Origin: Streptomyces sp. NA04227
GTDB lineage: Bacteria > Actinomycetota > Actinomycetes > Streptomycetales > Streptomycetaceae
NCBI RefSeq assembly: GCF_013364195.1
Contig: NZ_CP054918.1
Location: forward strand, 3,337,001 to 3,401,000
DNA length: 64,000 bases
Reading direction: 5' to 3'
The stretch's first letter is position 1; the number at the start of each line of letters is the position of its first letter. This document shows, piece after piece, positions 7,806 to 15,723 of this stretch. The notes beneath the pieces were generated by a model. That model saw nothing but the letters and a program-made list of their open reading frames with translations, was not told the origin of the DNA and ran no database searches. A program made the translations under genes and the position numbers.

Positions 7806-8821
7806 GCCTGTCCCCCGTTCTCTCCGGGGACGACGTAGCCCCCGTCTTTCCTGATGAGTTGTGCGTCGTTGGCCATGCGCGCGCAGGTCTGGCGGACCAG
7901 GTCCGGCTGGAGACCGGTTCCTGCCGTGATCTGCTTCGGTTTGGCGCCCGGGTTCTCCCGTACGAAGCGGAGGATCGTTGCCCGGGTGTCCCCGATGGTG
8001 TGCTCGGCCGCCGGGCCTTCGAGGAGCTGCCAGGCCCCCGCCTCCGCGTAGAACCGGAGCGCGTATTCGGCTTCGTCCACATCGCGCCCGGTGACATGGA
8101 GAACCCCGTCCGCCTGGCCCCGTGCCCGCTTCAGTACGAGCGTCGCGTCGGCGGCTCCGGCGAGGCCGTTGGTGCCGGAGACCTCGGCAAGGAAGTCGTC
8201 CGACGCCGCCTTGCGGACGTGATGCACGAGCACCATGGCGATGCCGTAGTGGTCCGCGATGCGCTTCGCGTGGCCCACGGCCGCGTAGTCGGCGTCGTAC
8301 GCGGAGGCTCCGGGGGCCGAGTTGCCGCGCATCTTGGCGAACACGTCGATCACGACCATCCGCGCTTCCGGGTTCCGCTCGATCCACTGGGCGATCGCCT
8401 CGTTCCCGCCCTGGGGAAGCGGCGGGCACGAGGTGGCCAGCGTCAGCGAAGCCGGGGCGCGACCGCCCGTGCCCAGGATCTTGCGCATACGGGTCTGAAG
8501 GCGGCGCGGGGTGTCCTCCAGGGCGAGGTACAGGACCGGTCCCGCGTCCACGGGCACGCTATCCATGGCCTGCCCTCCCGCCGCGACCGAGAGGGCGAGT
8601 CCGAGGGACAGCCAGGACTTGCCGACCTTCGGAGGGCCGGCGAGGAGGTTGACTCCCTCCGAAATGATCCCGGGCACGGCCCACTTCGGGTCGGGGAACT
8701 CAGCCGCCAGGAGCTCGTCCGCGGTCCAGGCCGTGCGGATGCGTTGTTGTGCGGGCTGCAGGGGCTGAGGTTCGGCAGCCGGAGTGGAATGCAGGTGGGG
8801 CAGGTTGTGCGGGTCGTTCAC
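7802..8821 (-). CDS. RepA-like AAA family ATPase (element replication)
   Basis: This 339-residue protein resembles the RecA-fold RepA/hexameric helicase ATPases found in plasmids and AICEs. Walker A is GPPKVGKSW near residue 62, Walker B is MVVIDVF near residue 157, and an HHVRK motif typical of the family follows near residue 200. A C-terminal wHTH-like segment (residues about 275-330) may bind DNA. It overlaps the prim-pol gene upstream and xis downstream by four bases each. With the prim-pol it probably initiates element replication after excision, in place of the RepSA type of pSAM2. Confidence 0.85.
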   Translation of the reverse strand: MNDPHNLPHLHSTPAAEPQPLQPAQQRIRTAWTADELLAAEFPDPKWAVPGIISEGVNLLAGPPKVGKSWLSLGLALSVAAGGQAMDSVPVDAGPVLYLALEDTPRRLQTRMRKILGTGGRAPASLTLATSCPPLPQGGNEAIAQWIERNPEARMVVIDVFAKMRGNSAPGASAYDADYAAVGHAKRIADHYGIAMVLVHHVRKAASDDFLAEVSGTNGLAGAADATLVLKRARGQADGVLHVTGRDVDEAEYALRFYAEAGAWQLLEGPAAEHTIGDTRATILRFVRENPGAKPKQITAGTGLQPDLVRQTCARMANDAQLIRKDGGYVVPGENGGQA

Positions 8822-9717
8822 GCGGCCCTCCGCCCGGCGATGGTGCGGGGGCGCTTGGCTCCGGCCCAGAGGCCCGAGACGATCGTCCGGCGGATGTCCG
8901 GCTCCGCCAGGCCCACGCCGAGGGCGGGCGCCAGGAGCTGCTCGGTCACCTCGGCCTCGGTGAGCTCACCGCCCGCGACGAGTTGGCCGAGCGCGACGGA
9001 CGCCTGGTACAAGGCATCGTTACGTCCGCCCTCCGCGCTTCGGGCGACGCGGTCCCGCTCACCGTTCAGAGCGGCGAGCAGGTATGAGCTGTGCCTTCCG
9101 TCGGCTGTCAGCGGTACGGCGACGGGGCGCTGAGGTGGAAGGGCGGCGGGGGCGAGAAGCCGAGCCAGCCAGTTCGGAAGCGGTACGGGCGCCGTGTCGT
9201 GCACGACGGTGTACCTCTTGGCATCCACTCGGCTGCCAGCCCCAACGACATAGCCGCCGCACGCCCGGGTGTCGACCTTCCAGCCGAGGGCGCCCGCGCT
9301 GTTGCGGAGCTCCACGTCGGCGGGGGCCGTGAAGTAGAGATGGGTTCCGCCGCTCGCCGTACGGACGGTGAACGTCTCGATGGCGGAGCGCTGCCCGTGC
9401 TTCTCAGCCAGGTCGGCAAACACATCCGCGCCGTCGGTCACGGCCCGGTCGACGTTCGCCGGGGGAACGTCCCGGTCGTGCTTGGGGACGTCCAGGTCGA
9501 CGACCACGAGACCCGAAGGGCCGCAGGCCACGCCGTAGTTGTACGTCGCGGTCGACCAGCAACGGGTGATCCGGCTGGTGTCGATGGTGGCGCGCGACTC
9601 CCAGGAACGAATCGCGGGCCGCTTGACGCCGGGTACGAGAGGGAAAACGCGCCAACCGCGTTCGGCGGCGGACAGAGCGCTCCGAAGCAGGAGCGAGCGG
9701 GGTGAGATCTGGTGCAT
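8818..9717 (-). CDS. Bifunctional primase/polymerase (prim-pol)
   Basis: This 299-residue protein has the archaeo-eukaryotic primase fold of the prim-pol family. The N-terminal block RGWRVFPLVPGVKRP is typical. The metal-binding pair is in LVVVDLD (near residue 75), followed by the conserved TASGGTHLYF and the GGYVVGAGS strand. The C-terminal 100 residues are helical. It is translationally coupled to the RepA-like ATPase (ATGA at 8818-8821), and this pair defines the prim-pol class of AICE replication modules. Confidence 0.88.
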   Translation of the reverse strand: MHQISPRSLLLRSALSAAERGWRVFPLVPGVKRPAIRSWESRATIDTSRITRCWSTATYNYGVACGPSGLVVVDLDVPKHDRDVPPANVDRAVTDGADVFADLAEKHGQRSAIETFTVRTASGGTHLYFTAPADVELRNSAGALGWKVDTRACGGYVVGAGSRVDAKRYTVVHDTAPVPLPNWLARLLAPAALPPQRPVAVPLTADGRHSSYLLAALNGERDRVARSAEGGRNDALYQASVALGQLVAGGELTEAEVTEQLLAPALGVGLAEPDIRRTIVSGLWAGAKRPRTIAGRRAA

Positions 9718-9720
9718 CCT

Positions 9721-9802
9721 GATGGCACCTCCTGTGTCCTGGATGGGATGGGGAGGCCCGGGGACAGTGGGCTTCGTTGACCCGTCGGCCGCTGTCCCCG
9801 GG
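9721..9802. repeat. Upstream region of prim-pol, duplicated at 15.06 kb, with hairpin
   Basis: CCCGGGGACAG (9757-9767) pairs with CTGTCCCCGGG (9792-9802). The sequence from GATGGCAC through a GGATGGGATGGG run to TGGGCT-N5-TGACCCGTCGGCC is nearly repeated at 15061-15121, upstream of the 101-residue gene. A shared regulatory or attenuator element of the leftward operons is likely. Confidence 0.5.
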
Positions 9803-9808
9803 GCGACT

Positions 9809-10168
9809 TCAGATCTGCTGAGCGCGCCTCCAGGCGCGGTATGCCTGGCGGACGTACTCGCGCCAGTCCGCTCCGGTGCTCAGCTCCTCGCCACGACGGC
9901 TCAGGCCGAAGTGGGCGACGTCGTACTCGACGAACTTGCGGGCCGCTTCCTCGGCAACAGCGACGGCCTTCGCCGCCACCTGCGCCGAGTAGGTCGCCTC
10001 TTCCTCCAGCGCGACGCGGTCCAAGAGGGCGGCCTTCCTGAGCCAGAACTCACGGTTCGGCTCGGTGCCCGGCTGACGCCCACGTGCCTGATCGAGCACC
10101 CATCCCATCTCCGGGACGATGCGAGGAGCGCCAATGTAAGCGGGGTGTTCCGGCGATGACGCGGACAT
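9809..10168 (-). CDS. Hypothetical AICE protein
   Basis: This is a 119-residue, mainly helical protein, rich in Ala/Glu in the middle (residues about 50-95) and ending in a Trp/Arg-rich tail (WREYVRQAYRAWRR). The ATG at 10168 is preferred over 10174 because AAGGA precedes it by six bases. I do not recognise a domain. It lies between the replication genes and the small Spd-like genes, all on the minus strand. Confidence 0.65.
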   Translation of the reverse strand: MSASSPEHPAYIGAPRIVPEMGWVLDQARGRQPGTEPNREFWLRKAALLDRVALEEEATYSAQVAAKAVAVAEEAARKFVEYDVAHFGLSRRGEELSTGADWREYVRQAYRAWRRAQQI

Positions 10169-10255
10169 CCACATTCCTTTCGGTCGAGACCGTTCACGTG
10201 CTGACGGTCCTCTGCACGCCGCCAGCCCCGGGGAGTCGGCGACGACAGGGGGCCG

Positions 10256-10507
10256 TCAGCCCAGCGGCGGTTCGGCGGCGGCTTCGGGCTCGCGGACGGC
10301 GGCCGTCAGAAGCTGCCGGAGATCGGCGCCGATGACGGCGACGAGACGCTTCTCGATCACCTGCCAGGACTCGGGGTCGATCGCGAGGAGTGCCGCTACC
10401 GCAGTCGCGGCCTTGCCCTCCTCGATCGCGGTGAGCGCGTCGCGGAGCTCTGCGGCCGCCATGAGCGAGATGCCGGGCAGCGGGATCGGGATGTTGGTGT
10501 CGGACAT
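10256..10507 (-). CDS. Small hypothetical AICE protein
   Basis: This 83-residue, Ala-rich, acidic helical protein begins MSDTNIPIPLPGISLM and has a good GGAAGGGG ribosome-binding site. No domain is recognised. It is spaced 15 bases from the upstream 64-residue membrane protein, so it is in the same leftward transcript as the transfer genes. Confidence 0.6.
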   Translation of the reverse strand: MSDTNIPIPLPGISLMAAAELRDALTAIEEGKAATAVAALLAIDPESWQVIEKRLVAVIGADLRQLLTAAVREPEAAAEPPLG

Positions 10508-10522
10508 GGGCGAACCCCTTCC

Positions 10523-10717
10523 TTACGCGTTGATGTCGCGGACGGTCTCGGCGAGCGAGGCCATGACGCGGTCGATGGAGTCGGCGGCGTCGGTCCGGGC
10601 GAGGTAGAAGCCGAAGAGCAGGACGACCACGGCGGCACCGGCTCCGACCGCTTTGAAGCGGATGAGCAGGGCGACGAAGATGCCGAAGAGGACGACTGCG
10701 GAGATGGAGAGAGTCAA
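10523..10717 (-). CDS. Small membrane protein, Spd-like
   Basis: This 64-residue protein has two hydrophobic stretches (residues about 5-18 and 24-41), then a short soluble tail. Small membrane proteins of this kind cluster with traB in Streptomyces plasmids and AICEs and take part in intramycelial plasmid spread. That role here is inferred from position and shape. Confidence 0.6.
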   Translation of the reverse strand: MTLSISAVVLFGIFVALLIRFKAVGAGAAVVVLLFGFYLARTDAADSIDRVMASLAETVRDINA

Positions 10718-10741
10718 GGCGGAACCTCCTGGGGGTGAGCG

Positions 10742-10996
10742 TCAGCGGGTGCCGTCGCGGCGGAGTTCGCAGGCGAGGTTGTAGAGCCGTCGGCCGAAGC
10801 GGATGCGCTGGCCGTAGCCCTGGCAGCGGCGGCAGATGCGGCCTCGGCGGACGTGGCCCGTGTAGCGGCCGACGCGGATCTTGGAGCCCCAGCCCTTGCA
10901 CTTGAGGCAGGTGCCGAACGGGCTGACCGCGCAGAGCGCGACGTAGCAGAGCGTGATGAATATGAGGCCGGGGGCGTAGGAGAGCAGGGACAGCAC
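10742..10996 (-). CDS. Membrane-anchored small zinc-ribbon protein
   Basis: This 84-residue protein has an N-terminal hydrophobic segment (residues about 8-26) and two CxxC knuckles, CLKCKGWG and CRRCQGYG, which resemble the CxxCxGxG repeats of DnaJ. Proteins like this recur beside transfer genes of Streptomyces elements. The Cys pairs suggest one bound zinc. A second, soluble protein with similar knuckles is encoded at 20044-20262. Confidence 0.65.
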   Translation of the reverse strand: MLSLLSYAPGLIFITLCYVALCAVSPFGTCLKCKGWGSKIRVGRYTGHVRRGRICRRCQGYGQRIRFGRRLYNLACELRRDGTR

Positions 10997-11052
10997 AGGT
11001 ACCCCTCTCAGGGCAGGATTCGGCTGGATGAAGGGGATGCGGGGAAGCGGGC

Positions 11053-11140
11053 GCTAGACGCTAGTTGCCAGCTCAGAGCCACTTTGTGGCGCTAGCGGGG
11101 GTGCTAGACCTAGCGGGGGTGGCCACTAGGCCTAGCGGCG
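11053..11140. repeat. CTAG-rich repeat cluster 3' of traB (candidate clt)
   Basis: CTAG, a rare tetranucleotide in Streptomyces, occurs seven times in 88 bases. CTAGCGGGGGTG is repeated at 11092-11103 and 11110-11121, with CTAGCGGCG at 11132. The cluster lies directly downstream of traB. In studied Streptomyces plasmids the transfer locus clt, a set of short repeats bound by TraB's winged helix, lies next to traB. Assignment as clt is inferred; an operator is the alternative. Confidence 0.45.
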
Positions 11141-11147
11141 AATGTCG

Positions 11148-13361
11148 CTATGCGGCGTCGGCCCGACCGTCACGTTCCGCGAGTGCTTTGAGGATGTCGG
11201 CGCGCTTGATGCCACGCCGGTTGGCGCCCTTGCCGTCGTCGGTGCTGCCCCACACCTGGCCCGTGCGGATGCCGAACGGTTTGACGGCTGCGGCGAGTTG
11301 CTCAAGGGTCCAGTCGCCGTAGATGTCCGGCCGGAGCTCCGCCAGCCGGGACACGACGGTTTCTGACCAGACCTTCGGCTCCTCGGCGGGAATCACCGCC
11401 AGCAGGTCGGCCAACAGGTCATGTGCGGAGGCGGTTTCGGTCTCGGGCTGCTCGCCGAGTGCGTGCCCGGCGAGCGTTCCGGCCCGCTCGCGCAGGGCTC
11501 GGGCTCGGAGGGCAATGCGGTCCGCTGCCACCGCGTCGATGAACGCGGAGCGGACGATCCGCGCGTCGGCGCCCTCGCCGAGGAAGTAGCAGATGCCCTT
11601 GTCGCCCCAGGCGAACATGTTCGCCCGCACACCACGCTTGTAGGCACCGGTGCCGAGGACCATGTCGTTCTCGATCTGCCCCATGACCTTCAGGCACCAG
11701 CGGGCCGAGGCGTTGGCGCTGATCGCGGTCGGAAGGCTGTCCCGGTCCGGCCGCTGAGTCGCGAGCAAGAGCACGATCCCCGTCGCCGGGCCGCGCTTGA
11801 CGAGGTCGGTGCAGATCTCTTTGAACTCCCCTCCGTGCTTGGGGTGTTCGAACCAGACCTGGCACTCGTCCACGCCGACCACGATGGGATGCAGACCGAG
11901 GGAGCGCTTCGACGCCAGCTCGGTGGTCACCTTCGACTCCGGGCAGATGTCGCGCGGCAGCGACCGGATGACCTTCGCGCGCCTGCGCAGCTCCCCCTGG
12001 AGCTCCCGCATGTCCGCGAGGGCGTACTCGATGTCCGCATCTTCCTCGCCCGCGCGGTGCCGGTACCCGACCCGGTCGCCGACCGAGTCGAGGTCACCGG
12101 TTCCCTTGAGGTCGTACGTGTGCAGCTCGGCGCGCGGGTCGAGGGCGGCGATCAGCAGGAGCAGCCGCAGGAGGAAGGTCTTGCCCATGCGCGGGATGGC
12201 GCCGATGACGCCAGCGATGAACATGAGCGTCACGCCGACCCACCGGCCGCGCTGATCCGTTCCCCAGGCGACCGGCTTGAACAGGTCGACCGTGCCGGAC
12301 TCGGCAAGCGGCCACTTCGCGTTGGGAACCTGGGACATGTCCTGGTCCCCGACCCAGAGGCGCAGGCGGCCGGTGTGCTCGTCAGGCACTGCCTCGGGCC
12401 ACACGCATCCCAGCGGGCGGCGCAGGCCGGAGGCCAGCTTCTCGCGGCGCTCGATGACGTCGGTCACCGTGACGCCGTACGGGAGGTCGCCTTCGGCCAG
12501 CCATCCGGGACCGTCCCGGGTGATCGGTGCCGTGAAGTTGAAGCCGGGTCCGCCCTTGGACTGCGCCTGGTTGATCGCCGGGATGCCGAGCGAGCCCAGC
12601 GCACGGAGCACGATGTCGCTGGTGAGCTTCGTGGCCTTCGGAACGTCCACAGCCCTGTGGACCACCGGGTCGTCGGCCGGTTGCCCCAGCCAGCCCAGCG
12701 CCATGACGACCACGGAACCGGCCAGGGCAAGCAGCCAGCCCGGGGCCAGGACGTACAGGGCCAAGGCAGTGGTGAGGCCCACGATCGAGGCCATCACCGC
12801 GACCACGGACCGCCAGCGCACCCGGCGGTCCCGCTGCCGCGAGAGCTTCAGGTACTCGCCAATGTCCTCATGGGCGGCGGCGGCTCGCCGGAATGGCTCT
12901 CCCTCGGCATCGAAGACCCAGCGAACGGAGCCTCCGACGAAGTGAGCCGCCCCGACGGGTGCCCGGGCCGCGAGCCGCGCCCCGTACCAGGGAGTGCGTA
13001 CGGCGTGGAAGGCTGCAACGTGCCCCGCGTACGCGGCGACTCCCTTCCCGGCGGCCTTGAACTCTTGGGTCGACCTGGCCCAAGTAGGTACAACCGGACG
13101 GCGCTTGGACCGAAGGATGCGGTCCATCAGACCGGGGCTGGCCGGACCGCCCGGCTGGTCGACGAATGTGGGCTCGTCGGGGTTGGTCAGGTCGTCCTCG
13201 TCCTCGTTTCCTGCGACTGGGGCATCGTCGAGCTCCGGTCGGTCCGCACGGCGCTTGTCCAAGTCGAACACCGCGCCCTCGGAATCGGGACTCATCTCCT
13301 TCTCAAGACGGGCGAACAGCTCGCGCTCGTCGTCGTTGTTGTCCCCGTGCTTCACTGGCAC
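11148..13361 (-). CDS. traB: TraB/FtsK-SpoIIIE family conjugal DNA translocase
   Basis: This 737-residue protein is the sole large transfer protein typical of AICEs, a hexameric motor that moves double-stranded DNA between hyphae. The acidic N-terminus is followed by two membrane segments near residues 185-230. Walker A is AIPRMGKTF near residue 390, Walker B is PIVVGVDE near residue 495, and the FtsK-type ATQRPDRDSLP box follows. The last 70 residues form a winged helix (YGDWTLEQLAAAVKPFGIRT), the region that recognises clt repeats in homologues. It starts the leftward transfer/replication transcript below the DUF2637 protein. Confidence 0.93.
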   Translation of the reverse strand: MPVKHGDNNDDERELFARLEKEMSPDSEGAVFDLDKRRADRPELDDAPVAGNEDEDDLTNPDEPTFVDQPGGPASPGLMDRILRSKRRPVVPTWARSTQEFKAAGKGVAAYAGHVAAFHAVRTPWYGARLAARAPVGAAHFVGGSVRWVFDAEGEPFRRAAAAHEDIGEYLKLSRQRDRRVRWRSVVAVMASIVGLTTALALYVLAPGWLLALAGSVVVMALGWLGQPADDPVVHRAVDVPKATKLTSDIVLRALGSLGIPAINQAQSKGGPGFNFTAPITRDGPGWLAEGDLPYGVTVTDVIERREKLASGLRRPLGCVWPEAVPDEHTGRLRLWVGDQDMSQVPNAKWPLAESGTVDLFKPVAWGTDQRGRWVGVTLMFIAGVIGAIPRMGKTFLLRLLLLIAALDPRAELHTYDLKGTGDLDSVGDRVGYRHRAGEEDADIEYALADMRELQGELRRRAKVIRSLPRDICPESKVTTELASKRSLGLHPIVVGVDECQVWFEHPKHGGEFKEICTDLVKRGPATGIVLLLATQRPDRDSLPTAISANASARWCLKVMGQIENDMVLGTGAYKRGVRANMFAWGDKGICYFLGEGADARIVRSAFIDAVAADRIALRARALRERAGTLAGHALGEQPETETASAHDLLADLLAVIPAEEPKVWSETVVSRLAELRPDIYGDWTLEQLAAAVKPFGIRTGQVWGSTDDGKGANRRGIKRADILKALAERDGRADAA

Positions 13362-13383
13362 TTCCTTCCTGACGGGAGGTACG

Positions 13384-13426
13384 CCGGGGCCTGGCCCTAC
13401 CGGCCAAAGCAGCGGCCGGGCCCCGG
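13384..13426. terminator. GC-rich inverted repeat upstream of traB
   Basis: CCGGGGCCTGGCC (13384-13396) pairs with GGCCGGGCCCCGG (13414-13426) with one mismatch. It lies between the DUF2637 gene and traB, both leftward, so it could attenuate rather than fully end transcription. Confidence 0.5.
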
Positions 13427-13457
13427 TGGAACGGGAGAGTGGTCGGTGGCCGACTCG

Positions 13458-14738
13458 TCACGAGTCGGCGGTCTGGAGGGCTTCCTCCGCCGGGCTGCCT
13501 GCGGTCTCGCTGTTCACCAGTGCGAGCTGACCGGGGCCCGGGCGGACGCCCTGTTCCTTGTCGAGCTTCACGAAGACGCTGTGCACGTAACTGGGGGCGC
13601 GCGTCGCCCGCTTCGCGGTCTCACGGACGGTCAGGCCCTGTCCCCAGCACTCGTGAATCACGGCTTGGGCGGTGGCGGTCGGCAGCTTGTCCGCCTGGTC
13701 GGCCTGGTCGGCGCGAGTCTCCTCGTCGGCTGCCTCGCCACCCGGGGCACGTTCAGGTGAACGCTCCACGGTGTTCACCCGCTGACCTGCACCGACATCG
13801 GCGAAGAGCAGAGCGGGATGCCCGTTGCGGCGGATCTCGTCCGTCGCGTGCCGCATCTGGTTCCGGACCTGAGCCGCCAGTGCCGATGCCGCCGGGTCGG
13901 TGCCGAACTCCTCCCACGGGGAGGGCAGCTCGATGGTGGCCAGCCCGACGGCGTGCCGACGCGCGGCCAACTGGTCGAGCAGTGAACGGCGTTGGCGTGC
14001 ATCGTCGCCCACGGCGGCCTTGGCCACGGCGACGGAAAGGCGACGAGCCGTCCGTCGACCGCGCCACGAACCCTGTTGCTCCGGCGTCTGCTCAGCCAGA
14101 CGAGAAGCCAGCGCGACCGCACGCGCCGTGGCCCGGTCCCGGGTGATCTGGGCGGCGTCCCGGTCGCGTTCGGCGACTCCGAGACGAGAGAGAAGGCGCT
14201 CGCGCAGCTCACGTCCGATCACGGCAGTGAGGCCGTTGGACTCCGTGCCGGGCTTGCTGTGCCGCAGCTCGATCCCCATGGCCTGGTGCCACAGCATTGC
14301 CGCCATGACAGGGCCGATGAAGGCGCGGACGGTGCCACCGACGAGCCCGGACTCGGCGTACGCGGGGATGATCTGCACCCCCGTGATCACCCAGACCAGC
14401 ACGCCCGGGGCTCCCGGAGCTCCCTTCGGACCGTGGAGGTTCTGCCGAGCGAGAAGGGCCGTCGCGAACAGGGCCACCTCTGCGGCGCTGAACATCGCGA
14501 CCCTCTCGGCCACGCTCCCCATGTCGAGGAAATCCGCGGCGAACCGCCAGCTCGTGTCCGCGCTGTACGCGGTGCAGCAGACGGCGGCGAACGCCGCGAC
14601 GCGCACGGCCGGAGTACCGAGCCGTGTGCTGCGCGACAGCTTGCGCAGGCACCAGTACAGGAGGACGAGGCCCAAGAGCGCCGTTACAGCCGCGTAGAGG
14701 GTCTCGTCGCCGCTCAACGGAATCTGCGTCGACATCAT
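13458..14738 (-). CDS. DUF2637 (SpdB-like) plasmid-spread membrane protein
   Basis: This 426-residue protein has an N-terminal half with about five hydrophobic segments (residues about 10-175), matching DUF2637/Spd proteins that accompany TraB in mycelial spread. The middle is charged and helical. The C-terminal part contains an HTH-like stretch (TAQAVIHECWGQGLTVRETA), suggesting DNA or protein docking on the cytosolic side. Its ATG overlaps the stop of the upstream 101-residue gene, so the two are translationally coupled. Confidence 0.82.
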   Translation of the reverse strand: MMSTQIPLSGDETLYAAVTALLGLVLLYWCLRKLSRSTRLGTPAVRVAAFAAVCCTAYSADTSWRFAADFLDMGSVAERVAMFSAAEVALFATALLARQNLHGPKGAPGAPGVLVWVITGVQIIPAYAESGLVGGTVRAFIGPVMAAMLWHQAMGIELRHSKPGTESNGLTAVIGRELRERLLSRLGVAERDRDAAQITRDRATARAVALASRLAEQTPEQQGSWRGRRTARRLSVAVAKAAVGDDARQRRSLLDQLAARRHAVGLATIELPSPWEEFGTDPAASALAAQVRNQMRHATDEIRRNGHPALLFADVGAGQRVNTVERSPERAPGGEAADEETRADQADQADKLPTATAQAVIHECWGQGLTVRETAKRATRAPSYVHSVFVKLDKEQGVRPGPGQLALVNSETAGSPAEEALQTADS

Positions 14739-15043
14739 CAGGCGGTCCTCATCCAGGGTCCGGCGCTGACATCGGCGCCGTTCTTGACCGGCGCCAGGCC
14801 GCTCAGCGCGAGTGCGTAGTCGGCGTTCGCCGTGTCGACGGCGTGCCGCCCCCGCCGCGCTTCGAGCAGCTCGGCGAGAACCTCGCGCGCCACCTGCGAG
14901 CGGACCGCCCGCTCCTCGTCCGACTCGTGCGCCGGTCCGGCGAACAACTCACGGAAGTCGTCCGGGACTTCGTGCACTCCGAAGGCGAGTTCATCGAACT
15001 CGAAGTCGCTTCGGACCTCCTGGTTTCCGATGTAGATACGCAT
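14738..15043 (-). CDS. Hypothetical AICE protein coupled to the spread protein
   Basis: This 101-residue acidic protein (MRIYIGNQEVRSDFEFDELA at the start) has no membrane segment and no domain I recognise. It overlaps the DUF2637 gene by the ATGA arrangement at 14735-14740, so a role in the spread/transfer complex is plausible. Upstream lies the sequence duplicated from the prim-pol leader. Confidence 0.65.
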   Translation of the reverse strand: MRIYIGNQEVRSDFEFDELAFGVHEVPDDFRELFAGPAHESDEERAVRSQVAREVLAELLEARRGRHAVDTANADYALALSGLAPVKNGADVSAGPWMRTA

Positions 15044-15060
15044 GGGTCTCCTCAGACCGA

Positions 15061-15121
15061 GATGGCACAGACCGGGATGGGATGGGAGAGCCAGCGCGGT
15101 GGGCTACCTGACCCGTCGGCC
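15061..15121. repeat. Copy of the prim-pol leader motif
   Basis: GATGGCAC, GGGATGGGATGGG and TGGGCT-N4-TGACCCGTCGGCC recur here in the same order as at 9721-9790. Both copies lie just upstream of leftward AICE genes, which points to a common regulatory role. Confidence 0.5.
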
Positions 15122-15145
15122 ACCGCCGCTGACGTAAACCGCTGT

Positions 15146-15520
15146 TCAGACGTGGAACCGGCGGGGGCCGACGAGGCGGAGAGAGAGCTGGTAGGCCAGC
15201 GACACGGCAGAGAACGAGCCGAGTCCGGTCACGAACATCAGCGGCCAGTCAGCACCGAGGTCCTGGGCGGCGATGACACCGCAAGCACCGGCGAACGAGG
15301 CGAACACCAGGAACACCACGGCCATCAGGCTCCGCAGCAACGTCACCGGCGTGCTCCGGCGGGCCACAAGGTCGATGTCGCCGGGGAATGCGACGCGTAC
15401 GCCACCACCCGACGCGACGAGCGCCACGCAGACACCGTTGGCGTTGGCGGTCACCCCGGCCACCGTGCAGAGCATGCGGTCGCTGCGGTCTCGGACGACA
15501 TCGCCGATCGCGAGCTTCAT
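15146..15520 (-). CDS. Hypothetical membrane protein
   Basis: This 124-residue protein has a beta-rich N-terminal half beginning MKLAIGDVVRDRSDRML, similar in style to small KOW-like barrels, then two membrane segments (residues about 58-80 and 88-110). A GAGGGGGA ribosome-binding site precedes the ATG. It is the first gene of the leftward AICE block and is divergent from the GntR gene, so its promoter lies by the operator at 15591-15678. Confidence 0.65.
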   Translation of the reverse strand: MKLAIGDVVRDRSDRMLCTVAGVTANANGVCVALVASGGGVRVAFPGDIDLVARRSTPVTLLRSLMAVVFLVFASFAGACGVIAAQDLGADWPLMFVTGLGSFSAVSLAYQLSLRLVGPRRFHV

Positions 15521-15590
15521 CAGGGTCCCCCTCGGGAGGTCGAGCCGGGCGCCACGGGGTGGCGCCCGGGCAGTAGTCCAGGCAGGAGAT

Positions 15591-15678
15591 TCCTAAAGAG
15601 GACTTGTCCTCAAGTCCTCTTTAGGAGTTGCTAGGACTATGACGTACCCCTCCTCGGGTCGTCAAGACCTCTTTAGGA
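15591..15678. promoter_or_regulatory. GntR operator: perfect 15-bp inverted repeat plus a third half-site
   Basis: TCCTAAAGAGGACTT (15591-15605) is mirrored perfectly at 15612-15626 across six bases. A third half-site with one change lies at 15664-15678, 46 bases before the GntR start. The block sits between divergent transcripts, so one regulator could control both the transfer block and itself, as KorSA does in pSAM2. Confidence 0.7.
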
Positions 15679-15723
15679 GTCGTATGGTGAGCTTGCCTTT
15701 GGGTGACAGGAGAGTGAGCAAAT

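Noticed and set aside
11421..13760. 779-codon open frame on the plus strand
   Set aside because: It lies opposite traB, whose Walker motifs and FtsK signature are intact. The plus-strand translation shows no domain.
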